A stretch of 64,000 nucleotides of DNA, taken from positions 171,426 through 235,425 of the forward strand of contig NZ_PVNL01000051.1 in the NCBI RefSeq assembly GCF_002994635.1, read 5' to 3'. This document shows, piece by piece, positions 30,925 through 39,346 of this stretch. Made by a program: the position numbers and the translations under genes. Position 1 is the stretch's first letter, and every line of letters begins with the position of its first letter. The DNA comes from Enhygromyxa salina (lineage in GTDB: Bacteria > Myxococcota_A > Polyangia > Nannocystales > Nannocystaceae). The notes beneath the pieces are model-generated. The model did no database searches. It had not been told where the DNA came from and was given only the letters and a program-made list of their open reading frames with translations.

Positions 30925-32382
30925 TCACGGGTGAATTGTGGCGGCGAGCAGGCGCCGATACAGGCGCGCGGTCCGGTCGGGTCGGCGCAGCGGGTGGCCA
31001 AAGTCCCACAGCTCGCGCGGAGAGACTCGCAGGCGATGCGGCTCGTGGTTCCAGAACCGCAGCCGGCCCGCATAGCACAGCGCGCTCGGGCTGAGCTCAC
31101 CCTCGAGCAGCGCGAGCAAGTCGCTGGCCCAGCACTCGATCCCCGCGGCGAATTCCACGGTGGGGTCGGTGCAGGCGTGGCGAACGAACGCGCACGCGCT
31201 CGGCTCGTAGGCCAAGACGGACGGCCCGTCGTCATCTCGCAGCGACAGACACGGCCGCGCCCACGCGCCGCTGTCGAGCTTGGTCGGCAGCGAATGGATC
31301 TCGCAAAACAGCGGTCCGCCGTACAGGTAGCGGGCGAGGTCGACCAGCTCGGTCGCGAGCCGCTCGGATCCGTCTGCGCCGATCCGGGTCCGTGCGCAGG
31401 CCGGGGCATAGTCCAACAGCCGGGGGCCGTCGCCTCGGTAGTCCCGCTTGGGCCAGCGCTCGGGCGGGCGCGCGCGGATGAAGGCACGCTCGGTGAGGGT
31501 CGAGACGATCGCGCCGTCACGCATGACCAGCGCCGCTCCCGGGTTGGGGGCGCGCACGTGTGGCCCCCCCGTGAGCTGACCGAGGGCACTGGCGAGCCGC
31601 TGCGAGTCGATCGGAAACAGGTGGTGGTTCATCCACGCGCGCTCGCGATCGAAGCTCCAGCCGCCGCCGCAGATCCAGGTCGCGAGCGGGGCGCCGCAGC
31701 TGGCCGCGAGCTGGACGTGGCGGCGCTCGAGCGCCCGGGCGAGCGCGGGTGTGTCGTCCAGCGAGGGATCCGCAGGATCCCGAGTCACTGGATCACGCGG
31801 TCGAGCCAGATCTTGAAACGCCGCGCGCGAGCAGTTGTTGGCGACCACCCAGATCCCGAGCCGACCCGAGACCAGCTCGCGCAGCCGCGAGAGATCGCCG
31901 TCGCGCGGGCGCACGTCGATCGACGTGAACACGCTGCCGTGTCCGCCCCGATCTTGGATCAGCAGCGGGACGACGTCCCACTCGTCGGCTTGCTTGCCGC
32001 CTCGGTGATCGGTCGAGAAGCTGTGAACGCGCAGCTCGCCGAGCTCGACCACCGCCTCTGGCTCGAGCAACTCCACGGCCGAAAACCCCATGTGTGCGAG
32101 CAGCTCGCGGGCGGCGACCGACGCCCGACTCGACAGGTAGATCGGGGTCGCGCGATCGAGGCGCGCGAGCGAGGGGATGTCGAAGTGATCGTCGTGCTCG
32201 TGGCTGAGGATCACCGCGTCGATCCGCGGGAATCGACCGAAGTCGAGCGCGCGGGGCGGGTAGATCTCGCCGAGCAGGCCGCCATGCCCGAAGCGATCGC
32301 CGAGCAGTGGATCGAGCAGCACGTTGGTCGAGGCGGTCTCGATCAGCCAGCCTTGATGCCCGAGGAAGGTCAGCGCGAACAT
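30925..32382 (-). CDS. MBL-fold protein with long C-terminal domain (UlaG-like)
   Basis: 485 aa. The N-terminal half is an MBL fold close to the UlaG type: FLGHQGWLIE at the start, then VLLDPLL and the zinc motif HEHDDHF near residue 65, later VHSFSTDHRGG. The C-terminal part (about 280-485) is not recognised; it is rich in Arg/Trp with motifs CYAGRLRFWNHEP and LYGGPLFCEIHS. UlaG-like MBL proteins are often joined to a second catalytic or electron-transfer module in oxygenases. No such cofactor motif is obvious here. Its stop lies 45 bp before the PLD gene on the same strand. Confidence 0.75.
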   Translation of the reverse strand: MFALTFLGHQGWLIETASTNVLLDPLLGDRFGHGGLLGEIYPPRALDFGRFPRIDAVILSHEHDDHFDIPSLARLDRATPIYLSSRASVAARELLAHMGFSAVELLEPEAVVELGELRVHSFSTDHRGGKQADEWDVVPLLIQDRGGHGSVFTSIDVRPRDGDLSRLRELVSGRLGIWVVANNCSRAAFQDLARPRDPVTRDPADPSLDDTPALARALERRHVQLAASCGAPLATWICGGGWSFDRERAWMNHHLFPIDSQRLASALGQLTGGPHVRAPNPGAALVMRDGAIVSTLTERAFIRARPPERWPKRDYRGDGPRLLDYAPACARTRIGADGSERLATELVDLARYLYGGPLFCEIHSLPTKLDSGAWARPCLSLRDDDGPSVLAYEPSACAFVRHACTDPTVEFAAGIECWASDLLALLEGELSPSALCYAGRLRFWNHEPHRLRVSPRELWDFGHPLRRPDRTARLYRRLLAATIHP

Positions 32383-32548
32383 CTGGACGCACCCGCGTCA
32401 TGGCCATGCTACCAGCGGTCCTGCCCAGCTGTCCCGCTGCCGACGAGCGGTTCGGTCTACGAGAGGGGCCTGCAAGCGGGCCAGGAGCCTGGCCCGAGCT
32501 GACAGCTGTGACCGGCGCCGCTGTCATCGCGTACAATCTGAGGGCGCC

Positions 32549-33034
32549 ATGAACAACCCATACGGCAACTTGAACCAGGGGTCGGGCAACGGACAGCCCG
32601 GCTATCCGCAGCCGACACCGCAGTACGCACAGCCGGGCTACTCGTATCCACCGCCGCCCAGGCAGGCGCCGCCGCCCCACTACGAGCAGCCCGGATACGT
32701 CAGCTATGGCCAGGGCGCCGCCCCGCCCAACGCGTACCACCCGGCGCCCGGGGTTCATCAGGCCAACGAGCTGAGCAAGCTGGCCGACGACAGCCAGCTG
32801 TGGCTGATGGTCGCGGCCGGCGGGTTCTGGTTCGGCTTTGGCTTCATCACGGGACCGCTGGGCTGGTACTTTGGCAGCCAGATCCGCGGCAAGTATCGCG
32901 CGCTCGGACACCATCCCTGCTCGTCGGCCAACTGGGCCTGGGGGATCGGCATCGCAACCACGCTGATCACCTACCTCGGGATCATGTTCGTGGCTGGCTT
33001 GCTGATGATGGCGCTGGGCTTCTTGGCGGTCTGA
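32549..33034 (+). CDS. Small membrane protein with Pro/Tyr-rich N-terminus
   Basis: 161 aa. The first 75 residues are Pro, Gln, Tyr and Gly rich (repeats such as QPGYP, QPGYS, QPGYV). Two or three hydrophobic segments follow (MVAAGGFWFGFGFITGPLGWYFGS and IGIATTLITYLGIMFVAGLLMMALGFL), with a conserved-looking loop IRGKYRALGH. This is the layout of DUF4190-like proteins. A TACAAT hexamer at 32532-32537 may be the -10 box, very close to the start. Function unknown. Confidence 0.75.
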   Translation: MNNPYGNLNQGSGNGQPGYPQPTPQYAQPGYSYPPPPRQAPPPHYEQPGYVSYGQGAAPPNAYHPAPGVHQANELSKLADDSQLWLMVAAGGFWFGFGFITGPLGWYFGSQIRGKYRALGHHPCSSANWAWGIGIATTLITYLGIMFVAGLLMMALGFLAV

Positions 33035-33037
33035 ACG

Positions 33038-33916
33038 CTACCTCTCGCGGGCCAGCGCCTCGAGGCCGGCGCGGTGGTCGGGGTAGCGCAGCTCGACGCC
33101 GAGCTCGGTCCTGATCCGCTCGTTGGCCACGCGCACATCGTCTTGCCAGAAGCTGCGGGCGATCGCGGACATCTCGGCGGCCTCGAACGCGACCGCCGGG
33201 GGTGGCTCGACGCCGAGCAGCTCCGCGGCGTAGGCCAGCACGTCGGCGCTGCTGGCCGGGTGGCCATCGGAGACGTTGTAGGCGCGGCCCTCGAGCGGGC
33301 GCTGGGGCTCGGTGGTGCGCTCGATCGAGGCGGCGAGCACGGCGGCGATGTCGTCGACGTGAATCCGGTTGAACAGCTTGCCGGGCTTGATCACGCGGGT
33401 CGCCGTGCCGGCCACGACGCGCTCGAGCGCGCTGCGACCGGGGCCGTAGATCCCCGCGAGTCGGAACACCCGGGCGCCGCGCTCGAGCCACGCGTCCTCG
33501 GCGACGAGCCGGCGCTGGGTTCGGGGCTTGGTCGGACGCCTGGGGCTGTGCTCGTCGACCCACGCGCCGCCGTGATCGCCGTAGACCCCGGTGGTCGAGA
33601 GGTAGCCGATCCAGCGCAGCTGCGAGCGGGGCAGGGCGTCGATCAGGGCGGCGTGCCAGCGCAGGACCGGGTCGCCGTCCACGGACGGCATGATCGAGTG
33701 CAACAGGTGGGTGGTCCCAGCCAGGGCTCGCTCGGGATCGGCGAGCGGCGCCGTGCCGTCGAACTGGTGGAGGGTCCAGCTGGGCTGAGCGAGCGCCGCA
33801 GCCTTCGCGTCGACGTCTCGGGTGGTGCCGGCGATCTCGAACCCCTGGGCGGCCAGGCGCCGGGCCAGTCGCTCGGCGCTGTAGCCGAGTCCAAAGCAAA
33901 ACAGGCGAGGGGGCAT
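33038..33916 (-). CDS. NAD-dependent epimerase/dehydratase-like SDR (YeeZ type)
   Basis: 292 aa from ATG 33916. The nucleotide-binding glycine motif is reduced to CFGLGYSAERLA, typical of the YeeZ-like atypical SDR group. Other signs are YLSTTGVYGDHGG (active-site Thr/Tyr region), RLAGIYGPGRS and the HVDDIA segment of extended SDRs. The substrate is unknown. It starts 14 bp after the P450 stop on the same strand, so the two probably form a two-gene unit. Confidence 0.82.
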   Translation of the reverse strand: MPPRLFCFGLGYSAERLARRLAAQGFEIAGTTRDVDAKAAALAQPSWTLHQFDGTAPLADPERALAGTTHLLHSIMPSVDGDPVLRWHAALIDALPRSQLRWIGYLSTTGVYGDHGGAWVDEHSPRRPTKPRTQRRLVAEDAWLERGARVFRLAGIYGPGRSALERVVAGTATRVIKPGKLFNRIHVDDIAAVLAASIERTTEPQRPLEGRAYNVSDGHPASSADVLAYAAELLGVEPPPAVAFEAAEMSAIARSFWQDDVRVANERIRTELGVELRYPDHRAGLEALARER

Positions 33917-33930
33917 GGCCTGGGTATCCC

Positions 33931-35364
33931 TCACGCGCGCGGCCGCAGCCACATCTTCATGCCGTTTGCGGGCCGCAGGGTCACAGCGGCCTCGAGGCTG
34001 TGATCCTGACCGGGGACCAGCTCGGCGCTGAACCGCTGCAACAAGGTTGCGAGCACCAGCTTGGCCTCATACAGGGCGAAGTTGACGCCGATGCACTGGC
34101 GCGGCCCGCCGCCGAACGGCAGGTAGCTGTAGCGCGGCCGCGTGCCAACGTGCTCGGGCAGGAAGCGATCGGGATCGAAGCCCTCGGGGTTGCGCCAGTA
34201 GCTGGGGTGGCGATGCAGCGTCCACGGCGAGATCGCGATCAGGGTGCCGGCCGGGATGCTGTAGCCGTCGAGCTCGACGTCGACCAGGGCTTGGCGCTCG
34301 ATCAACCACGCAGGCGGGTACAGGCGCATGGCCTCGTCGATCACGCGCCCCGTGTACTCGAGGCGCGCGAGGTCGCCCATGCTCGGTGGCCGATCGCCAC
34401 AGACCTCGCGGATCTCGGCGACGACCCGACGCTCGACCTCGGGGTGGCGCGAGAGCAACATGAAGGTCCACGTCAGCGCCTGCGCGGTGGTCTCGTGTCC
34501 GGCCAGGACCAGCGTCGCGACCTCGTCACGTAGCTCGCGGTCGCTCATCCGGACATCACCGGTCTCGTCGGTCGCGGCCATCAGCATGCTCAACAGGTCG
34601 CCCGTGTCCTCGTGGCCGCGGCGGCGCTCGGTGATGATGCCCATGACCACGTCATCGACGACCTTCATCGCGGCCTTGAAGCGAAGGTTGCGGGGAGTCG
34701 GGAGCCACGGCGGCGGGACCAGCAACATCGAGACCGCCAGGTGGTTGGCGTGCTCGAGCACCACGGCCAGGGCCGGGCCCATCCCGCCGGCCTTGTCGGA
34801 CAGCTCGGTCGAGAACAGCGTGAGCCCGACGATGCGGAAGGTCAGCGACAACAGCTGTGCGTGGAGATCGACGACCGGCAGGGTGTCACCGCGCTGGCCG
34901 GCGAGCCGCTCCCACTCGTCGGCGAGATCGCTCGAGCAGCGGACCATGTGGTCGCAAAACCCGAGCAGGCGCTTGTGGTGAAACGCGGGCGTCATCAGCT
35001 TGCGCTGGCGCCTCCAGAACGGGCCCTCGCTGGTCAGCAGGCCCTTGCCGATCACCAGCTCGAGGCCGGTGTAGGATGGGCTCTTGTGAAAGTCGTCGGC
35101 GCGCTCGAGCAACACCGTGCGGATGTCCTCGGGTCGGTGGATCGCCACCATGTCGAACGGTCCGAATCGATAGCGGACCGTGTCTCCGTGCTCGCGGCGG
35201 CCTCGCTCGAACATCTCGAGCGCGTCGGTCCGAACGTCGACGATGCTGCCGAGCAAGGGCAGGCCATCGGGCCCGGGCGGGAGCTTGCGATCGCCGTATT
35301 GACGCCGGCGGGTGAACGCGCTGGCGAGGTGGGTGAAGGCGGGCGATGCGAACGAGTCCTTCAT
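33931..35364 (-). CDS. Cytochrome P450
   Basis: 477 aa from ATG 35364. Diagnostic motifs: I-helix AGHETTAQ, K-helix EAMR (ExxR), PERF-type region FDPDRFLPE and heme-binding FGGGPRQCIG. These and the PPGP start (KLPPGPDGLPLLG) resemble the CYP102/CYP4-like class that takes fatty-acid-type substrates. No membrane anchor is present, so it should be soluble. Redox partners are not encoded nearby. The adjacent SDR gene may act on the product, but that is only inferred from spacing. Confidence 0.93.
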   Translation of the reverse strand: MKDSFASPAFTHLASAFTRRRQYGDRKLPPGPDGLPLLGSIVDVRTDALEMFERGRREHGDTVRYRFGPFDMVAIHRPEDIRTVLLERADDFHKSPSYTGLELVIGKGLLTSEGPFWRRQRKLMTPAFHHKRLLGFCDHMVRCSSDLADEWERLAGQRGDTLPVVDLHAQLLSLTFRIVGLTLFSTELSDKAGGMGPALAVVLEHANHLAVSMLLVPPPWLPTPRNLRFKAAMKVVDDVVMGIITERRRGHEDTGDLLSMLMAATDETGDVRMSDRELRDEVATLVLAGHETTAQALTWTFMLLSRHPEVERRVVAEIREVCGDRPPSMGDLARLEYTGRVIDEAMRLYPPAWLIERQALVDVELDGYSIPAGTLIAISPWTLHRHPSYWRNPEGFDPDRFLPEHVGTRPRYSYLPFGGGPRQCIGVNFALYEAKLVLATLLQRFSAELVPGQDHSLEAAVTLRPANGMKMWLRPRA

Positions 35365-35446
35365 GTGGCGGATGATGCCAGGCGTGACGGCGGCGCTGCA
35401 CGCGGCGGCCACAAGCTCCGCGCGGGGTCGATATTGCGGCCGGAGG

Positions 35447-35475
35447 CGGCCGTTTGGCGGCCGTTTAGCGGCCGG
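35447..35475. repeat. 11-bp tandem repeat in a divergent promoter region
   Basis: CGGCCGTTTGG, then CGGCCGTTTAG, then CGGCCGGCG lie between the P450 gene and the divergently transcribed pectinacetylesterase-like gene. Two and a half copies. Possible operator-like site for either gene; no known consensus matches. Confidence 0.45.
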
Positions 35476-35552
35476 CGCTGCGTTGTCTGTTGCCGTCCAC
35501 CCGCATACGATGAGACAAGCTGTCCGCGAGTCGTTTGATCGCGCTCAACCAC

Positions 35553-36809
35553 ATGAGTCGAAGCCTGATGTCCGTACGTCGTTTGTTCTGTTCGTCACTC
35601 CTGATCTGCCTCGTCACCGCCCCGCTTGGCTGCGGTGACCCCATCGACGCCGCCGATGACAACGGCTCTGGCGAGCCGGAGACCAGCGGGACCGAGCTCG
35701 GTGACACGGGCGAGACCGGTGAGACGGGCGAGACCGGCGACGAACGAGAGCCCGCCCCGCCGCCTCCGGCCTACGACGAGTGGGTCCCGATCGAGCTGCC
35801 GGACACCTATTGCAGCGACGGCAGCCAGTACAAATTCTTCGTCAACTGGCATGAGGGCGCCGACGATCTCATGGTGATCTTCGAGCCCGGCGGCGCGTGC
35901 TGGGACTATGAGAGCTGCTCGGGTGAGCTCGGCAAGCTCGGGGCCGCCAACCCCAACGGGATCTCCGACAACCACATGGACGCGTGGGCGGTCCACTCGC
36001 CGCTGGTGCGTCGTGACAGCAGCCAAAACCCGATGCGTGACTGGAACATGGTGTTCGTGTCGTACTGCACGGGCGACGTCCACACTGGCAGCCGCTCGGC
36101 CACCTACGAGAGCGAAGACGGCACCAAGCAGCTCGCCTACAAGCACGTCGGCCACGACAACATGATGGCGGTCAGCGAGTGGCTGGGCTGGCAGTTCCAG
36201 GACACGGACAAGCTGTACGCGGGCGGTTGTTCGGCGGGCGGGGCCGGCTCCAACGTCAACTACTTCTTCTTGCGCGAGGCGATCGCCCCCAACTTCGGCT
36301 ACCTCGTCAATGACTCGGGTCCGCTGTTCCCCGACTCGGTCAACTCGGCCCCGCTGCACGAGCTGATCCAGTCGGCGTGGGGGCTCGATACGGTGATCGA
36401 CGAGACCCCGATCGCCGCCGCGCTGACCGAGGACTTCGGCTCGATCAACGCCGAGATGGCCGACCTGTTCCCCGAGGATCGCCTGGCGATCACCTACTTC
36501 ATCCGCGACTACAACTACTCGCGCTACTCCTACGAGCGCTTCTACGAGGGCATTGACCAGGAGGGGATTCACCAGAAATTCTGGGAAGACACGATCCTGC
36601 TCATGGACCAGTACGACGATCGGGACAACCTCGCGTACTTCTTGCCGTACTTCCGCAACATCAATGACAGCCACTGCGCGTCGATCATCGACTTCGGCCT
36701 GACCGACGTCGGCGACTGGCAGCTCGGCGACTTCATCGAGCTGGTGCTCGACGACAGCGCGCCGATGCAGAGCTTCGTCGATCCCGACGGGTCCATGGGC
36801 CCCCCCTGA
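35553..36809 (+). CDS. Pectinacetylesterase-like secreted lipoprotein
   Basis: 418 aa from ATG 35553; ATG 35568 and a TTG at 35535 are alternatives. A signal peptide ends in the lipobox APLGC, then a Gly-Glu-Thr repeat linker (GETGETGETGD). The mature domain has the pectinacetylesterase/NOTUM signature: FEPGGACWDY (oxyanion region), GGCSAGGAGS (nucleophile Ser) and a late INDSHC segment with the His. Such enzymes remove acetyl or acyl groups from polysaccharides or proteins. Probably surface-exposed and divergent from the P450 gene. A small SRPBCC gene follows after 10 bp. Confidence 0.82.
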   Translation: MSRSLMSVRRLFCSSLLICLVTAPLGCGDPIDAADDNGSGEPETSGTELGDTGETGETGETGDEREPAPPPPAYDEWVPIELPDTYCSDGSQYKFFVNWHEGADDLMVIFEPGGACWDYESCSGELGKLGAANPNGISDNHMDAWAVHSPLVRRDSSQNPMRDWNMVFVSYCTGDVHTGSRSATYESEDGTKQLAYKHVGHDNMMAVSEWLGWQFQDTDKLYAGGCSAGGAGSNVNYFFLREAIAPNFGYLVNDSGPLFPDSVNSAPLHELIQSAWGLDTVIDETPIAAALTEDFGSINAEMADLFPEDRLAITYFIRDYNYSRYSYERFYEGIDQEGIHQKFWEDTILLMDQYDDRDNLAYFLPYFRNINDSHCASIIDFGLTDVGDWQLGDFIELVLDDSAPMQSFVDPDGSMGPP

Positions 36810-36819
36810 GGTTCGCCGC

Positions 36820-37323
36820 ATGCAACGCCACGACATGGACCACGAGCTGAGCTGCACGCCCGAGCGCATGTGGCCGCTGTACTTCGACGACGCGTTCAAC
36901 ATCGAGATGTACGAGCGGGGTCTGGGCTTCCCCTCGTGCCAGATCCTCGAGCGCCGCGATGACGGTGAAAAATTGGTTCGCCGGATGGCGATGACCCCCA
37001 AGCTCGAGATGCCCAGGGCCGTGGCCAAGATCGTCGGCGATCGGGTTGGCTACGAAGAGATCGGCGACTGGGTCCGCAGCGAGGGCGTGTATCGGTGGCG
37101 GCTGGTCCTGGCCGCGTTCGGCGACAAGCTGCGGGTGACGGGGACCATGCGCCTGGTCCCCCACGGCGTCGGGCACTGTCGGCGCGTCGTGCAGTTCGAG
37201 GTCGACGCCAACATGTTTGGGATCGGCACGCTGGTCGAGAAGACCGCGGCCAAGAACACCCTCGACGGCTGGGACAACAGCGCGAAGTGGATCAACAGCT
37301 ATTTGGCCGCCCATCCGGGCTGA
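36820..37323 (+). CDS. DUF2505/SRPBCC-like protein
   Basis: 167 aa. The pattern fits a START/SRPBCC lipid-binding fold of the DUF2505 group: an initial strand with HELSCTPERMWPLYFDDAFN, a central sheet (RMAMTPKLEMP, VRSEGVYRWRLVLAAF) and a C-terminal long helix (TLVEKTAAKNTLDGWDNSAKWI). No signal peptide. It lies 10 bp after the esterase-like gene on the same strand and is probably cotranscribed. Confidence 0.7.
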   Translation: MQRHDMDHELSCTPERMWPLYFDDAFNIEMYERGLGFPSCQILERRDDGEKLVRRMAMTPKLEMPRAVAKIVGDRVGYEEIGDWVRSEGVYRWRLVLAAFGDKLRVTGTMRLVPHGVGHCRRVVQFEVDANMFGIGTLVEKTAAKNTLDGWDNSAKWINSYLAAHPG

Positions 37324-37341
37324 CCATCAACCGACCATCAG

Positions 37342-38103
37342 CTACTCGCGCTGGACTTGCAGCTGGTAGCCCGTGCAGGTCGGGCTGTCCTTGAACCTGA
37401 ACACGCGGACCCACACCGTGGTTGGCCACGGGAAGTTGTCCATGTACTCGAGCTGCTCCATGTCGGGGTTGAGGTCGCTGAAGCTCCACTCCGTCAGCGG
37501 CGGCGCGCTGGCGCCGAACTCGGCCGCCAGGCCCTGGCCGTAAGCCTGGGCACCGCAGTCGCGGTAGACCTCGAACCGATAGTCGTCATTCTCGTTGGTC
37601 AGGAACTGGATCATCGCGGTGCCGGCCATCGGGCGGGTGCCGGGATCGAGCGGGAAGTCGACCTGATACCAGTCTTCGGCGCCGTTGCCCTGGCCGTTGT
37701 CAGTCTCGAGGATCGCGCCGAGTGGCATGTCCGCGCTGACCTCACCGATCGGGTACGCGCCGTGGTAGGCGCTGCCTTGCCCGCAGCTCGACCCGACCGT
37801 GGCGGGATCGGTCGCGCAGTCGCCATCACCGTCGCCGGTGGTGCCGGGGTCGCCATCGCCATCGCCGGTGGTGCCGGGATCGCCATCGCCATCGCCCGTG
37901 CTGGGATCGCCGTCGCCGGTCGTGGGTCCGTCGCCGTCGCCGGTTCCCATGTCGCCGCCGCTCTCGTCGAAGGTGCCGCCCTCGGCGTTGGTGCCCGCTT
38001 CGCCATTGGAGAACATTGGATCCTCGCGATCATCTGTGGACGAACCACATGCGAATGCGAGGGGCAGGACGAACACGGGGATTAGGCGACGGGGTAAAGA
38101 CAT
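37342..38103 (-). CDS. Lipoprotein with Gly-Asp repeat linker
   Basis: 253 aa. Lipobox LAFAC (Cys about residue 19). Residues about 50-95 are Gly-Asp repeats with TTGDGDGDPG units, encoded by near-identical 27-bp DNA blocks. A C-terminal domain of about 150 residues follows, with DWYQVDFPLDPG and DDYRFEVYRDCG, which looks like a small beta-sandwich (pre-peptidase C-terminal-like). No enzyme motif. Probably a surface or periplasmic binding protein. Confidence 0.7.
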   Translation of the reverse strand: MSLPRRLIPVFVLPLAFACGSSTDDREDPMFSNGEAGTNAEGGTFDESGGDMGTGDGDGPTTGDGDPSTGDGDGDPGTTGDGDGDPGTTGDGDGDCATDPATVGSSCGQGSAYHGAYPIGEVSADMPLGAILETDNGQGNGAEDWYQVDFPLDPGTRPMAGTAMIQFLTNENDDYRFEVYRDCGAQAYGQGLAAEFGASAPPLTEWSFSDLNPDMEQLEYMDNFPWPTTVWVRVFRFKDSPTCTGYQLQVQRE

Positions 38104-38298
38104 GAAAACACCAGGCAGCTAATCGTGGACGCGAGGTTAGCACGACTGCAGGAGGGCTTGAAAACCAACCGCATTCGGCGGCTATCACGTTGCTGGGCCC
38201 AGGGACAGGTCGGGTCGGCCGAAGGGCCGTCAACCCGAGCGAGCTGGCCTTCAGGACAAGTGTGCGCGCTTCGCCCCAGGCCTGGATCTAGAGTCAGC

Positions 38299-39282
38299 TC
38301 ACGCGCCTGGTGGGTCGAGCTGGGCGATCTCGGCCAGCAACTCGTAGCTGCGCACCCGTGCCGCGTGATCGTGGGTGATCGTCACGACCAGGAACTCGTC
38401 GGTGTCATAGAGCAGCGCCAGGCGATCGAGCCCGCGCGAGACGGTCTGGGGCCCGCCGTGGAGCCGCAGAGCGCGGAGCTGCCGACGCATCGCGGCAGCG
38501 GCGGGCCCCCACTCGTAGGCCAGCGCCTGCTCGGGGGCCGGAAACGGGACGTGCCGGCCCTGCTGCAGGCTCAGGTACCAAAGCTCGGTGCTGCTGATCA
38601 GGCGGTTGGCCTCCGCGTCATCTTCGGCGACCAAGATGAAGGCACCGACGGCGACCCGGGGTCGCGCCAGCCATGGCGAGGGGACGAAGGCCTCGCGGTA
38701 GGCGTCGACCACGGTCGCCCCCGACGCGCCGCTGATGAACTGGGCGAAGCAAAACCCCCAGCCGAGCCTGGCCGCGAGCGTCGCGCTCTCGGTCCCGGAC
38801 CCGAGCAGCCACTTTTGAGCCCCGCCTCCGTCGGCCGGGTGCAGGTAGGTCCCGAGGTCGCGCAGCTTGGTCTCGAACAGCTTCTGCTGCAGGTCGGGCG
38901 GGGCGGCGTTGGGGCACAGGGCGCGGGCGCCCTGGCTGTCGGTCCCCGGGGCTCGGCCGACGCCCAGATCGATGCGCCCGGGGTGCAAGGTCGCGAGCAT
39001 GTTGAACTGCTCGGCCACCTTCAGCGCGCTGTAGTGCATCATCATGACCCCGCCGGATCCGACCCGAATCGACCGCGTCTTGGCGGCCACGTGGGCCATG
39101 AGGATCTCGGGGCAGGGACCCGCGAAGCTGTCGGTCGCGTGGTGCTCGGCCAGCCAGTAGCGCGCGTAGCCCAGCTGCTCGGCTCGGATCGCCAGGTCCA
39201 CGGTCTCGGCGACGGCCTGGGCGGGGCCGCGCCCTTCGGCGACGGGGGACTGATCGAGGACACCGCAGCGGTAGCGTGGCAT
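38299..39282 (-). CDS. Luciferase-like (LLM) flavin-dependent oxidoreductase, MsnO8 type
   Basis: 327 aa from ATG 39282; the open frame upstream is noise. The start (CGVLDQSPVAEG) and the run RYWLAEHHATDSFAG, IRVGSGGVMMMHYSALKVAEQF and PGRIDLGVGRAPGTD are characteristic of the MsnO8 subfamily of bacterial-luciferase-like monooxygenases. These bind FMN or F420 and oxidise small organic substrates. Length is normal. Divergent from the FGGY kinase gene across about 65 bp, so the two may share a control region. Confidence 0.9.
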   Translation of the reverse strand: MPRYRCGVLDQSPVAEGRGPAQAVAETVDLAIRAEQLGYARYWLAEHHATDSFAGPCPEILMAHVAAKTRSIRVGSGGVMMMHYSALKVAEQFNMLATLHPGRIDLGVGRAPGTDSQGARALCPNAAPPDLQQKLFETKLRDLGTYLHPADGGGAQKWLLGSGTESATLAARLGWGFCFAQFISGASGATVVDAYREAFVPSPWLARPRVAVGAFILVAEDDAEANRLISSTELWYLSLQQGRHVPFPAPEQALAYEWGPAAAAMRRQLRALRLHGGPQTVSRGLDRLALLYDTDEFLVVTITHDHAARVRSYELLAEIAQLDPPGA

Positions 39283-39346
39283 GAGGGGTTGATACTCCAC
39301 CCATGCTGCGGTGGTGGTCGCCCGGCGCTTGCGCGACACTGCGGGG